NCBI RefSeq assembly: GCF_003355455.1
Contig: NZ_CP031357.1
Location: forward strand, 2,210,501 to 2,274,500
Reading direction: 5' to 3'
Length of the DNA: 64,000 bases
Source of the DNA: Erythrobacter aureus
Lineage (GTDB): Bacteria; Pseudomonadota; Alphaproteobacteria; Sphingomonadales; Sphingomonadaceae
In this document: positions 33,308 through 42,596 of the stretch, piece by piece
Numbering within the stretch: position 1 is the first letter of the stretch
How the letters are laid out: each line of letters begins with the position of its first letter
Notes under the pieces: generated by a model
Seen by the model: only the letters and a program-made list of their open reading frames with translations
What the model was told of the DNA's origin: nothing
The model's database searches: none
Translations under genes and position numbers: made by a program

Positions 33308-34747
33308 ATGGAAACCATCGAACAGACACTCGACCGGATCGAGACAATTTATGACGCGGCAGTCGAAAGGTTGCGCGATGACGTTATCGCCTTCGGGCGC
33401 GAACGCGCGCTTCCCGCACCAGAGCGCCGCAAGGATGGAAGCTACGCCTATCCCGAGCTGCGTCTGCGTTTCCGTGGCGGCGATCAGCCCGAGGATCGCA
33501 ATCGCGCCTTTGGCCGCTTGAATGCACCAGGCCTCTATACGACCACCGTAACGCGCCCGGCCCTGTTTCGCGACTATCTGCGCGAACAGCTCGAGCTGAT
33601 TTCCGAGAATTACGAAATCGAAGTCGAAGTGGGCTCGTCTCAGCAGGAAATTCCCTTTCCCTACGTGCTCGACGGCGAAGCCGGTGCCGAATTGGTGGGA
33701 GTCGATCCCAACCTGATCGCGCGGCACTTTCCCTCGACCGAACTGGCGGATATCGGAGACGAGCTGGCCGACGGCATCGTGCTCGAAAATGCGGAGGACC
33801 CGATCCCTCTCTCTTTGTTCGACGGGCTGCGCACGGATTTCAGCTTGGCGCGGCTGGCGCATTATACCGGCACGAGCACAGAGCATTTCCAGCGCTTCAT
33901 TCTGTTCACCAACTACCACCGCTATGTCGATGAATTCGTGGACTGGGCCGGGTCCCAGCTCGGTTCGAATGGCTACACCGCACTGGCTGGTGCAGGCGGA
34001 TTGATGCTGAACGAGAAGACCGACAATGCCCGCGCGCAACTCTCCGATACCGCATGGCGGCGGCACCAAATGCCCGCCTACCATCTCATCGGTCCGAACA
34101 GGGAAGGCATCACGCTGGTCAATATCGGCGTCGGTCCGTCCAATGCGAAGACCATCTGCGACCACCTTGCCGTGCTGCGACCAGAAGCCTGGCTGATGAT
34201 CGGTCACTGCGGCGGTCTGCGTCCCAGCCAGAAGATCGGCGACTATGTGCTCGCCCATGCCTACCTGCGCGACGACCATGTGCTCGATCCCGTCCTGCCA
34301 CCCGAAATTCCCCTGCCCGCTATTGCCGAGGTCCAGCAGGCCCTCGCCGGCGCGGCGGAAGAGGTCTCGGGCGAACATGGCGCGGACCTCAAGAAGCGCA
34401 TGCGTACCGGCACCGTTGTCACCACGGACGACCGCAACTGGGAACTGCGCTACACAAACTCGGCCCATCGCATGAGCCTTAGCCGGGCAGTTGGGGTCGA
34501 CATGGAAAGCGCCACGATCGCGGGGCAGGGCTATCGCTTCCGCGTGCCCTACGGCACGCTCTTGTGCGTATCGGACAAGCCGCTGCACGGCGAAATCAAG
34601 CTGCCCGGCCAGGCCAACGCCTTTTACGAGGAAGCAATTGCCGCCCACCTCCAGATCGGCGTGACCGCCTGTCGCTTGCTCCGCGACGAGGGGCCGCGCT
34701 TGCACAGCCGGAAACTGCGCGCCTTCAATGAGCCGCCGTTCAGGTAG
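33308..34747 (+). CDS. amn: AMP nucleosidase
   Basis: Hydrolyses AMP to adenine and ribose 5-phosphate, lowering AMP pools. 479 residues from ATG 33308; the upstream open frame overlaps rplI and is not used. The N-terminal family-specific domain (TLDRIETIYDAAVERLRDD) precedes the phosphorylase-like catalytic domain. That domain has NIGVGPSNAKTICDHLAVLRP, MIGHCGGLRPSQ, GVDMESATIAGQGYRFRVPYGTLLCVSDKP. Length is normal for Amn. Monocistronic by appearance, with 62 bases before the next gene. Confidence 0.95.
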   Translation: METIEQTLDRIETIYDAAVERLRDDVIAFGRERALPAPERRKDGSYAYPELRLRFRGGDQPEDRNRAFGRLNAPGLYTTTVTRPALFRDYLREQLELISENYEIEVEVGSSQQEIPFPYVLDGEAGAELVGVDPNLIARHFPSTELADIGDELADGIVLENAEDPIPLSLFDGLRTDFSLARLAHYTGTSTEHFQRFILFTNYHRYVDEFVDWAGSQLGSNGYTALAGAGGLMLNEKTDNARAQLSDTAWRRHQMPAYHLIGPNREGITLVNIGVGPSNAKTICDHLAVLRPEAWLMIGHCGGLRPSQKIGDYVLAHAYLRDDHVLDPVLPPEIPLPAIAEVQQALAGAAEEVSGEHGADLKKRMRTGTVVTTDDRNWELRYTNSAHRMSLSRAVGVDMESATIAGQGYRFRVPYGTLLCVSDKPLHGEIKLPGQANAFYEEAIAAHLQIGVTACRLLRDEGPRLHSRKLRAFNEPPFR

Positions 34748-34810
34748 TCTCGATAGTTTGAGCGCAAGCAGCGGGATGCGGTCGATCTGGCATCCTCCCA
34801 GAACCGAATA

Positions 34811-35344
34811 ATGACCAATGCACTCATTATTCGACTCGCAATGGTAGATCACGCTTCCGCGCTTGCCAGTCTTGGTCGAGCGACGTTCAAACAAGCATTC
34901 GCTCACCTGTTCCAAGACCATGACGAAACGCTGGAAAGATATCTCGAACAGACCTTCACTCTAAACAAAATCGCAAAGAGCCTGCTGAAGCCGAACAACA
35001 AATATTGGCTTGCTTTGATCGACGAGAAGCTAATCGGGTATGCCAAGCTCAAACTGCGTTCGAGCCATCCACTGTGCAGGGGTCGGCGTATAGGACAGCT
35101 ACAGAAAATCTACGTCGACAGCACGGAGATCGGTGGCGGCGTGGGCAGAGCATTGGTCAAAATTATCGAGGACGAGGCGCGTCGACAATTATGCGACAGG
35201 CTTTGGCTAAGTGTGCACGAGGGCAACGCGCAAGCCCGTGGTTTTTATGAGCACATTGGGTGGCGTGATATCGGCCAAGACACGTTCGCGATCGGCGAAC
35301 TTCAGCTATCCTATCGCATCATGGTACGCGATCTGGAGAGCTAG
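34811..35344 (+). CDS. GNAT family N-acetyltransferase
   Basis: 177 residues. Acetyl-CoA-binding motif region LQKIYVDSTEIGGGVGRALV (motif A, with the G-x-G-x-G-R pattern) and the later LSVHEGNAQARGFYEHIGWRD. The N-terminus (IIRLAMVDHASALASLG) is a normal GNAT start. The substrate is not identifiable. GC content is somewhat lower than neighbours. It converges on rimK with stops overlapping by a few bases. Given the context, ribosomal-protein acetylation is conceivable but unproven. Confidence 0.85.
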   Translation: MTNALIIRLAMVDHASALASLGRATFKQAFAHLFQDHDETLERYLEQTFTLNKIAKSLLKPNNKYWLALIDEKLIGYAKLKLRSSHPLCRGRRIGQLQKIYVDSTEIGGGVGRALVKIIEDEARRQLCDRLWLSVHEGNAQARGFYEHIGWRDIGQDTFAIGELQLSYRIMVRDLES

Positions 35345-36246
35345 CCCCTCCCCCTTGTCTTCGTCCTGCCATCCTTGGCGCTTTTCTCGATAAACTCGAT
35401 AATCATCCCGGCGATATCCTTGCCGGTCGCTTTCTCGATCCCTTCGAGACCGGGCGAAGAGTTCACCTCCATGATCACCGGTCCGTGATTGCTTCGTAGC
35501 ATGTCGACGCCGCAGACGTTCAGGCCCATGTGCTTGGCCGCGCGGACGGCGGTTGAGCGTTCCTCGGGTGTAATCTTGATAAGCTGAGCACTGCCCCCGC
35601 GATGCAGGTTGCTGCGGAAATCGTCGGCCGCACCGGTGCGTTTCATCGCCGCGACGACCTTGCCGCCGATCACCAATGCGCGGATATCGGTACCGCCGGC
35701 TTCCTTGATGAATTCCTGCACGAGGATGTTAACGTTGGCCCCACGGAAAGCTTCGATCACAGACTTCGCGCTGCTCAGGGTCTCGGCAAGCACAACGCCG
35801 ATACCCTGCGTGCCTTCGAGCAATTTTATCACCACGGGTGGCCCCTTGACCGCCCGTATGATCTCTTCGGCTTGCTTTGGGTCGTTGGCATAGGCCGTCA
35901 GCGGCAGGCCGAGACCGTGCTTGGCGAGAATTTGCATGCTGCGCAGCTTGTCGCGGCTGCGCCCGATTGCGACGCTTTCATTGAGCGGCCAACAACCGCG
36001 CATCTCGAACTGACGCAGAATCGCGAGGCCGTAATTCGTGATACTCGCCCCGATACGCGGGATCACCGCATCGTAGCCCACGCATGCCTCACCATTATAG
36101 TAAACCTCGGGACGATGGCTAGCGATGTGGACGGTGCAGCGCGTGGTATTCAGGATATCGAGCTCGTGGCCACGCTTTTCCGCCGCCTCTTTCAGTCGCT
36201 GGTGCGAATAGAGGTTCGGATTGCGCGCCAACATGGCGATTTTCAT
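35341..36246 (-). CDS. rimK: RimK-type ATP-grasp glutamate ligase
   Basis: ATP-grasp enzyme adding glutamates to ribosomal protein S6 or making polyglutamate. 301 residues from ATG 36246. Features: MKIAMLARNPNLYSHQRL, PRIGASITNYGLAILRQFE, ATP-binding VVIKLLEGTQGIGVVL and the metal-binding end CGVDMLRSNHGPVIMEVNSSPGLEGIE. rimB precedes it by 10 bases. In this window rpsF ends in REERN rather than Glu-Glu, so the target site may differ from E. coli. Confidence 0.93.
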   Translation of the reverse strand: MKIAMLARNPNLYSHQRLKEAAEKRGHELDILNTTRCTVHIASHRPEVYYNGEACVGYDAVIPRIGASITNYGLAILRQFEMRGCWPLNESVAIGRSRDKLRSMQILAKHGLGLPLTAYANDPKQAEEIIRAVKGPPVVIKLLEGTQGIGVVLAETLSSAKSVIEAFRGANVNILVQEFIKEAGGTDIRALVIGGKVVAAMKRTGAADDFRSNLHRGGSAQLIKITPEERSTAVRAAKHMGLNVCGVDMLRSNHGPVIMEVNSSPGLEGIEKATGKDIAGMIIEFIEKSAKDGRTKTRGRG

Positions 36247-36256
36247 TATGCGCTCC

Positions 36257-36721
36257 TCAGGGCTTGTGCCCTTTGACGGGGTCCAGTTCGGGCGTCTGCA
36301 ACCACGAATAGCCGCTGTCCACGACAAATCGGCGGCGCAGCGACGAACGGCCGATCAGCATGGGGAATTTCATGTCGCTGCGATCGGCCAGGCTGATTTC
36401 GGCACGGAATTCGACCCCGCCGATCGTGAGCGGGGTTTTGATAACGTAGCGATATTGGGTCTTGCCATTCGAACTGGTGATTCCGCGCACGTCGACATGC
36501 ACCGCCTCGCACACCTGGCGCACATGCTGCTGGTCGAAATCAACCGCGAAGCGCACGTATTTCTCGCCATCGCGTTCGAATTCCTCGATCACTTCGCCAT
36601 GGAGCGAAGAGGTCCTCGCACCGGTATCGATCTTGGCCGGGACCGCGTGGAGGCCGAGCTCGGGTAGATGCACCAGTTCGCGCCAGCCGACGACCGGCAG
36701 TTCCTTGTATTTCTTATTCAT
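36257..36721 (-). CDS. rimB: RimB-type retropepsin-like protease
   Basis: 154 residues with the aspartyl-protease-like motif KIDTGARTSSLH near residue 30 and later RSSLRRRFVVDSG. Family members were first called ATP-dependent zinc proteases; RimB has been described as a retropepsin-like partner of RimK that trims the glutamate tail. The start overlaps the stop of the YncE-like gene (ATGA), and rimK follows closely, so protease and ligase are co-produced. Confidence 0.88.
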   Translation of the reverse strand: MNKKYKELPVVGWRELVHLPELGLHAVPAKIDTGARTSSLHGEVIEEFERDGEKYVRFAVDFDQQHVRQVCEAVHVDVRGITSSNGKTQYRYVIKTPLTIGGVEFRAEISLADRSDMKFPMLIGRSSLRRRFVVDSGYSWLQTPELDPVKGHKP

Positions 36722-37734
36722 TCGATGATCGCGATCCCGTCGCCGCCACCCGTGCCAGGCAGGCGGCGCAGCACCTTTCCTGTAGCGAAATCGACCTCGG
36801 CAATCGTGTCGTTGCGGGTTTCGGCGACATAGATACGCTCGCCATCTGGTGAGAACAGGATCGTCACCTGCGTCCGTGCCTCGGCCTGCGCGGGAGAGGA
36901 AACCGCGATGCTGCGCACCACATCGCCGCTTTGCGTGTCGATTACCGTCAGCCCACCATCGGCAAGATCCGAGGTGACCGCATAGTCACCCTGCGGGCGC
37001 AGCGTGATCCGTAGCGGGAAATTCCCGGTCTCGATCCGCTGCCGCACCTCCAGCGTCTGGGGGTCGAGCTTGAAGGCGGCATTCGATCCGCGCGCCGAAA
37101 CCCATAGCGTTTCGCCGTCATCGGAAAGCCAGATGCCTTCCGGCTCCTCGCCAACTTCGACCGATGCGGGTGCGCGGCGGGTCTTGAGATCGACCCGCGT
37201 CACAGTCTTGCTGCCGAGATCGGTCGTCCAGGCGTGGTTTCCGCTGGGCGCGACGGCAAGCATATGGCTGCCTTCCTTGCCCGTGCCGCTTTCGAAGACC
37301 TCTGCCTGTTCCAGCGGATCGCGGATCCAGAAAACCGACTGGCGGCCCTCGGCCGTAGCGTAAAGATCGCCATTGGCATGCCAGACAATCCCGTGCGGAC
37401 GCGCATTCGCACCAAGGTCGATACTGGCAACCTTGACCAGATCTGCGGTCCGGAAGATGTCCACCGTCTGCCCGCCATAGCAGGCGAGCGCGACATGCAG
37501 ATCGTCGGGCGAAGTGGCCAATTCGTGCGGATTGGCACAGCTATCGACGCTGACGACTTGCTCACCGGAGGCGAGGTCGACCTTCGACAGCGTACTGCCG
37601 AACTTGCCGGCCACGAACAGCGCGCCTTCGACATCGCTGGCCACGCGCGGCGCGGCTGCCTCCCCCTCCCCGTCGACGGGCGCACAGGCGACCGCCAGCG
37701 GGAAAGCGAAGGCCAGGGTGAAGCGGCTTACCAC
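36718..37734 (-). CDS. YncE-like beta-propeller protein, probable lipoprotein
   Basis: 338 residues from GTG 37734, overlapping the stop of the peptidase gene (GGTGGTAAG), so translation is coupled. The N-terminus has a signal with PLAVAC as a possible lipobox, then repeated YVTN-type blades: GALFVAGKFGSTLSKVDLAS, LATSPDDLHVALACYGG, RPHGIVWHANGDLYATAEG, GIWLSDDGETLWVSARGS, ILFSPDGERIYVAETRNDTI. Predicted periplasmic, possibly a binding or scaffold protein. Function unknown. Confidence 0.8.
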   Translation of the reverse strand: MVSRFTLAFAFPLAVACAPVDGEGEAAAPRVASDVEGALFVAGKFGSTLSKVDLASGEQVVSVDSCANPHELATSPDDLHVALACYGGQTVDIFRTADLVKVASIDLGANARPHGIVWHANGDLYATAEGRQSVFWIRDPLEQAEVFESGTGKEGSHMLAVAPSGNHAWTTDLGSKTVTRVDLKTRRAPASVEVGEEPEGIWLSDDGETLWVSARGSNAAFKLDPQTLEVRQRIETGNFPLRITLRPQGDYAVTSDLADGGLTVIDTQSGDVVRSIAVSSPAQAEARTQVTILFSPDGERIYVAETRNDTIAEVDFATGKVLRRLPGTGGGDGIAIIE

Positions 37735-39572
37735 CCTTCGGTCTTTCCGGCGTTCTGCTCGTCGAGCCATGCCTTCAGCGGGGCAAAGTACTCCGCCATC
37801 GCCTTGCCGCTCATCTGGCGTTCGCCGGTGAAGGCTTCGAGCGCGTCGGGCCACGGCTTGCTGGCGCCCATTTCGAGCATGGCATTGAGGTTCTTGCCGA
37901 CTTCTTCGTTGCCGTAGAACGAGCAGCGATGCAGCGGCCCTTCCCAACCTGCCTGGTCGCAAGCGGCCTTGAAGAACTGGAACTGCAGGATTCGCGCGAG
38001 AAAGTAGCGCGTGTAAGGCACATTGCCCGGGATGTGATACTTCGCGCCCGCATCGAACTTGGTCTCGTCGCGCTCCACCGGCGGAACGATCCCCTGGTAT
38101 TGCAGGCGCAGGTCGTTCCAGCCCTTGTTGAGCTCATTAGTCGGGATCGAGCCGTTGAACAGCTCCCAGCGATAACGGTCGACCAGAAGGCCGAATGGCA
38201 GGAAGGCGATCTTGTCCATCGCCTCGCGCAGCAGCAGGCCGATGTCCTTGTCGGCGCTCGGCACGTCGGCGCGGTCGAGCATGTCGATCTGCACGAGATA
38301 TTCGGGCGTGATCGAAAGCGCGATCATGTCGCCGATAGCCTCGTGAAAACCGTCATTCGCGCCGTTCAGATGCAAATAGTCCTGCTGGTTGTAGGCACGC
38401 TGGTAGTAGTTGTGGCCAAGTTCGTGGTGGATGACCTTGAAGTCGTCCGCATTGCGCTTGATGCACATCTTGATGCGCAGATCGTCGACATTGTCGACGT
38501 CCCAGGCACTGGCATGGCAGACCACTTCGCGGTCCTGCGGCTTGGTGAACTGGCTGCGCTGCCAAAAGGTCTCGGGCAGCGGTTCGAAGCCCAATGAGGA
38601 GAAGAACTGTTCGCCCACGCGGACCATCTCGACCTCGTCGAGATCCTTCTGCTCGATCAGCTCAGTGAGGTCGTAGCCGATATCGCCTGCGCCCGCCGGA
38701 GCGACGAGCGGGTAGATATTGCCCCATTCCTGCGCCCACATATTGCCGAGCAGGTCGGCACGGATAGGACCAGTGGCGGGTTGCACCTCGTCGCCATATT
38801 TTGCGTTGAGCTTGCTGCGGACATAGGTGTGCAGCGCCATGTAAAGCGGCTTTACTTCCTGCCACATGCGTTCGGTCTCGGCAGCGAACTGGTCGGGCGA
38901 CATATCGTAATTCGATCGCCACATCGCGCCGAGGTCATCATACCCGAGCTCGGCTGCACCTTCGCCGGCAATGGCGATCATGCGCTGGTAATCATCGCGC
39001 ATCGGCGCGCCGACATTGTCGTGCCAGCTCGTCCACATCTCGGCCAGTTCGGCCGGGGTGCGGTCGAGATTGCCCATCTCGGCCTCTATATCGCTGCCGT
39101 TGATTTCCTCGCCATTGAGCGTGCCCTTGCCCTTGCCATAGGCCGAGCCAAGCTTGGTGGCGATTTCATTGAGCTCGGTCGCAGCGCCATCGCGGACCGG
39201 CGCGGGCATGACGATGCCATTGCGCAGGATGTCGAGCTTGCGCGCGACTTCGGGATCCAGGCCCGCAACCTGGGCATATTTCGCCGCCTCATTCGCATAT
39301 TTGACCGACTTCTCGGTCGCCTGCGCGCCGTATTTGGCGGCAAGCTGGTCGCTATCGTGGATGATATAGGTCGAATTGATCCACAAAACCCGGCCATATT
39401 CGACCGAGAAATCGAACATGTCCTTTTCGACCATAGCCACCCAATCGGCGGCGCCCTGCGGAGTCATGGGATACGCACTGGCCATCTCGGACTGGGCCTC
39501 GTGTTGGTTCGCGAGCGCGGGGCTGGCGAGCGAAATGGCGAGCGCGGACAGGGCGACGGATGCGAATTTCAT
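37728..39572 (-). CDS. M2-family zinc peptidase (ACE-like peptidyl-dipeptidase)
   Basis: 614 residues. Signal peptide MKFASVALSALAISLASPALA, so the enzyme is exported to the periplasm. The zinc motif HELGH is at 383-387 with a flanking His and NYYQRAYNQQ; the third ligand is likely the Glu in GFHEAIGD. Bacterial relatives remove dipeptides from peptide C-termini. The gene heads the operon peptidase-YncE-rimB-rimK. A conserved link between this peptidase and the Rim genes would be worth testing; coupling by overlap suggests common expression but not common function. Confidence 0.93.
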   Translation of the reverse strand: MKFASVALSALAISLASPALANQHEAQSEMASAYPMTPQGAADWVAMVEKDMFDFSVEYGRVLWINSTYIIHDSDQLAAKYGAQATEKSVKYANEAAKYAQVAGLDPEVARKLDILRNGIVMPAPVRDGAATELNEIATKLGSAYGKGKGTLNGEEINGSDIEAEMGNLDRTPAELAEMWTSWHDNVGAPMRDDYQRMIAIAGEGAAELGYDDLGAMWRSNYDMSPDQFAAETERMWQEVKPLYMALHTYVRSKLNAKYGDEVQPATGPIRADLLGNMWAQEWGNIYPLVAPAGAGDIGYDLTELIEQKDLDEVEMVRVGEQFFSSLGFEPLPETFWQRSQFTKPQDREVVCHASAWDVDNVDDLRIKMCIKRNADDFKVIHHELGHNYYQRAYNQQDYLHLNGANDGFHEAIGDMIALSITPEYLVQIDMLDRADVPSADKDIGLLLREAMDKIAFLPFGLLVDRYRWELFNGSIPTNELNKGWNDLRLQYQGIVPPVERDETKFDAGAKYHIPGNVPYTRYFLARILQFQFFKAACDQAGWEGPLHRCSFYGNEEVGKNLNAMLEMGASKPWPDALEAFTGERQMSGKAMAEYFAPLKAWLDEQNAGKTEGW

Positions 39573-39643
39573 GCAGGACCTCTCGATGATGTTCTAGCGT
39601 GTGGTTTCACCTGCTACCGGATTGCACCTGCCAGGCCGGTTAA

Positions 39644-40162
39644 TCAAGCAGGCGGCGCACCAAATCGACGAATGGCGAGTGCCATCAGCACACCTCCGAA
39701 GGTCGCGATCCAGGCGACGACCTTCACCGGGCGGGCCGTGGCCGCGACCGTAGCCATCCAGTCCGAACCCTGTTCGCTGAGAAGCTGGACCACCTGAAGA
39801 ATGGTTTCGGTATAGTCGGTGACGAGAAAGGTGATTGCCGAAATGGCGATCAGCATGCCTAGCATCCTTGCCGCACCCCGCATCGCCATGAAGCTGCGCC
39901 CGGCCAGCCAGCTTCCCCAGCCATAGATGCCGATGAAAACCAGATCGCCAAGCATCGCAATAATGGCGAGAGTGCGAACACCACCTTCGCGCCATTGCCC
40001 CTGTATCTCGTCCACCCGCGCCGCGCTGCCCGCCGCCTGGTGTTCGGCAACACCCAACGTCACGCTTTCCGGATGCATGACCGCCATGCTCAGCACGATG
40101 ACGATCGCGAAGGCCACCAGACCCCACAGCCACCAGCGCAAATTCGGTTTCGGTTCACTCAT
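39644..40162 (-). CDS. small membrane protein, unknown function
   Basis: 172 residues from ATG 40162, overlapping the stop of the upstream hydrolase gene (ATGA). Hydrophobic segments at about 10-30, 70-90, 100-125 and 145-165 suggest four transmembrane helices with a periplasmic loop after the first. No family recognised. Last gene of the asd-led operon. Confidence 0.7.
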   Translation of the reverse strand: MSEPKPNLRWWLWGLVAFAIVIVLSMAVMHPESVTLGVAEHQAAGSAARVDEIQGQWREGGVRTLAIIAMLGDLVFIGIYGWGSWLAGRSFMAMRGAARMLGMLIAISAITFLVTDYTETILQVVQLLSEQGSDWMATVAATARPVKVVAWIATFGGVLMALAIRRFGAPPA

Positions 40163-40923
40163 GTCTGCCCCCCAAGCCAACGTGCGATCGCCCGCCCCAG
40201 ATCGGGCTTGGTCACGCTGCTCATATGCGTACCGGGGACCTCGACGTAATCGGCATTCGGCAGCAGGTCGGCGAGCTCCTCGGCCGAGCCATTGTCGCGA
40301 TCCTCATCGCCGCAGACCACCAGAGTGGGCATGGTGATCGCATCGAGCAATACGAGGTCGAGATCGGGCATGGTATCGAGCAGCAGCCGAGCAGCCACGC
40401 GGTCGACTCCCTGCGACTTGAGGAACTGCATCGAGAAGAAGTCCGGATCGCCGCGCGGGATCGTATCGAACTCGTCGATCACGCGCCGGAACTTGGCCGC
40501 ACGGCGATGCCATTCGCCCAGCCCTGCAGTCCCCATCCCGCCAATGACGAGGTTCTTCGGTTCGAGCACGCCATGCGCGGTCGCGTGCAGCGAAGTGCGC
40601 GCGCCGAGCGAAAAGCCGCCCAGATCGTATTCGTCGAGTCCGTAGTGATCCACCAGCGCTGCCACATCGCGTACCAGGACATTGGTGGGATATCTCTCAG
40701 GCTCGTGCGGAGCCTCGCTCTCGCCATGCACACGAAAGTCGAGCATCAGCACCTCGAAGCCCTGCGCCGCGATCGCTTCGTGATGCCCCCACTTGATCCA
40801 GTTCATCGCCGCGCTGGAGAACAGACCATGGAGCAAGACGAGCGGTCGCCCTTTGCCGTGCCGATGGACGGCCAGACGCGTGCCGTCGAAACTTTCGAAT
40901 TGTTCGGTCACCGGTCCGCTCAT
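40159..40923 (-). CDS. alpha/beta hydrolase
   Basis: 254 residues from ATG 40923. LVLLHGLFSSAAMN gives the oxyanion region, the nucleophile is in GGFSLGAR, the acid in VVCGDEDRDNG and the histidine in VPGTHMSS. The substrate cannot be inferred. The ATG overlaps the GFA-gene stop and the stop overlaps the next start, so it is translated within a tight operon. Confidence 0.88.
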   Translation of the reverse strand: MSGPVTEQFESFDGTRLAVHRHGKGRPLVLLHGLFSSAAMNWIKWGHHEAIAAQGFEVLMLDFRVHGESEAPHEPERYPTNVLVRDVAALVDHYGLDEYDLGGFSLGARTSLHATAHGVLEPKNLVIGGMGTAGLGEWHRRAAKFRRVIDEFDTIPRGDPDFFSMQFLKSQGVDRVAARLLLDTMPDLDLVLLDAITMPTLVVCGDEDRDNGSAEELADLLPNADYVEVPGTHMSSVTKPDLGRAIARWLGGQT

Positions 40924-41369
40924 GCCATCCCCACGAATTCGATCCACTCCTCGGTGGTTTGCGGCTGTGCGTCCATGACCCTCGCATCCGCGGGCAGGCC
41001 GATCCACGGCTGTTTGCTCTTCACCCACAGATGCGCCGCGGGAACCAGCGACGCGCTGTCGTCGAGCGTGCCGCAGCGCAGGCTGGCGAAGCCCTCGCGA
41101 GTGTCGTTCACCGCATAGATTCGCGCCTTGCATGTCGCGCAGCCGAGGATGCGCGAATGGGCTCCGCTGGGCTGATCGTATTCGCCCGTATCGAGATCGC
41201 CCGATATGTCGAGGTCGGTGAGCGCGAAGAGCATATGCTCGCTAAAGGCGCTGCCCGTCCGACTCTGGCAGTCGGTGCAGTGGCAGGCATAGGGCTTGAG
41301 CCGAAAGCCCTCGCGCAAGGTATAGCGTACTGCGCCGCACAGGCAGCCGCCGGTCAGCTCGCCCTTCAT
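40920..41369 (-). CDS. GFA family protein (glutathione-dependent formaldehyde-activating fold)
   Basis: 149 residues from ATG 41369. Zinc-binding cysteines are visible: GGCLCGAVRY, CHCTDCQSRTGS and GCATCKARIY, the signature of the GFA/CENP-V fold. Members may bind glutathione and activate formaldehyde, but most are uncharacterised. Overlaps both neighbours by 4 bases. Confidence 0.88.
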   Translation of the reverse strand: MKGELTGGCLCGAVRYTLREGFRLKPYACHCTDCQSRTGSAFSEHMLFALTDLDISGDLDTGEYDQPSGAHSRILGCATCKARIYAVNDTREGFASLRCGTLDDSASLVPAAHLWVKSKQPWIGLPADARVMDAQPQTTEEWIEFVGMA

Positions 41370-42025
41370 CGCACACCATCCCTTGGCGCAAGCCCCTTCT
41401 GCTCCATCCGCCATTGCGCCATCTCGATGCGGTCCTGACCGAAGAAGGGTTCGCCCTCGAATACCAGTGTCGGAACGCCCCAATGGCCGGCGGCTTCAAG
41501 CGCATCCTGATTGGCCGCGATCTCGGCGTCGAGTTCCTCCCCCTGCGCCTCGACCTCGGCAACGACTTCCGCCGCATCGAGCCCGGCAGCGGACAGGGCG
41601 TCCGCAAGATGGTCGCCCTCGTGCCAGTTCTCCTGACCGCCCCAGATGAGCTTGCCCGCCTCATGCGCGAAGACCAAGCCCTTGCCGTGCCGTGCAGCAG
41701 CCTGACCCATCCGAGTGACCCGGCGGATATAGGGCTGTTCGGCGCTGATCGCACGGGTGTTCGGGTCCTGAACGATCGGGTCGGGGCGCGGCGGGCCGAA
41801 GGCGATCGAGTGGTATTGTGCCACCCGCATCATGTCGCGGATCGTATAGGCCATCCAATTGGGATGGTTGCGCTCGAAAAAATCGGGCTGGCGGATCGCG
41901 AGCGGATAGACGGGCCTGAGCGCGATATCGACATCGTACTCTTCGGCCAGCGCGCGGTAGCGCCCGACCGAAAGGAAGCTGTAAGGTGAGCGGAAGCTGA
42001 AATAGAGGTCTGCGGACAGGGTCAT
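41366..42025 (-). CDS. DsbA-fold isomerase (2-hydroxychromene-2-carboxylate isomerase type)
   Basis: 219 residues. Opens LYFSFRSPYSFLSVGRYRAL with the conserved serine of the kappa-class GST/HCCA isomerase group in place of a CxxC. The C-terminus has GHWGVPTLVFEGEPFFGQDRIE. Glutathione-dependent isomerisation of an aromatic intermediate is the family role; no aromatic catabolic genes are nearby, so the substrate here is open. The neighbouring GFA protein is also glutathione-linked, hinting at a shared detoxification role. Confidence 0.82.
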   Translation of the reverse strand: MTLSADLYFSFRSPYSFLSVGRYRALAEEYDVDIALRPVYPLAIRQPDFFERNHPNWMAYTIRDMMRVAQYHSIAFGPPRPDPIVQDPNTRAISAEQPYIRRVTRMGQAAARHGKGLVFAHEAGKLIWGGQENWHEGDHLADALSAAGLDAAEVVAEVEAQGEELDAEIAANQDALEAAGHWGVPTLVFEGEPFFGQDRIEMAQWRMEQKGLAPRDGVR

Positions 42026-42050
42026 GCCGCCCTTATACGCACAGGACGGC

Positions 42051-42596
42051 CTAGCGGAAGAAGCAGCTTATACCGGCCTGGAGCGCGGTAACGGTCTCGC
42101 CATCCTCGGCAAAGCCGGTGATGGTGCCAAAGTCCGCAGTGGTGTATTCAAACTCGCCCTCGAGCGTTGTATCGAGCTTGCGCACCTGTTTTTCGAGCCT
42201 GAGCCCTTCGAACTTGGTCGTGCCGGGCTGTATGCCGTCGGAGGTTGCTACCCCCTCGCCTTCGCGCAGGAACCAGCCGCGCAGTTCGCCATCCATATAA
42301 GCGATCTGCAGTGGGCCGAACTGGCTGAAATCCATCGGTCCGGCCCCGCACTCTTCGTTGCGCGACTTGCCCGGGGCAATGCCAAGTGCCTCGCCGATGG
42401 CCGCGTCGACATCCGCGCGCGCCGCGCCGAAGCGGAACGGCTCGGCGTCTGCCGGCCCGAGACCATTGGCGTCGACGAACACCTTTGCAGTCTCCACCGC
42501 ATCGGTCGGGGCTTCGACCGGCTCGTGCGCGGGTTGGGCCTCACCACAAGCGGCAAGTACCAGCGGGAGGACGAGTAAGAGACTTTTTCGCATCAT
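42051..42596 (-). CDS. hypothetical lipoprotein
   Basis: 181 residues starting at ATG 42596, overlapping the asd stop; ATG 42593 is an equally placed alternative. Signal peptide MMRKSLLLVLPLVLAAC with a clear lipobox, so the protein is lipid-anchored. The mature part has a Pro/Glu spacer and then a domain I do not recognise (PFRFGAARADVDAAIGEALG, LQIAYMDGELRGWFL). It could be an envelope sensor or structural protein. Second gene of the asd operon. Confidence 0.75.
   Translation of the reverse strand: MMRKSLLLVLPLVLAACGEAQPAHEPVEAPTDAVETAKVFVDANGLGPADAEPFRFGAARADVDAAIGEALGIAPGKSRNEECGAGPMDFSQFGPLQIAYMDGELRGWFLREGEGVATSDGIQPGTTKFEGLRLEKQVRKLDTTLEGEFEYTTADFGTITGFAEDGETVTALQAGISCFFR

Noticed and set aside
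33254..34921. 555-codon ORF antisense to amn
   Set aside because: Shadow of AMP nucleosidase; no recognisable protein features.
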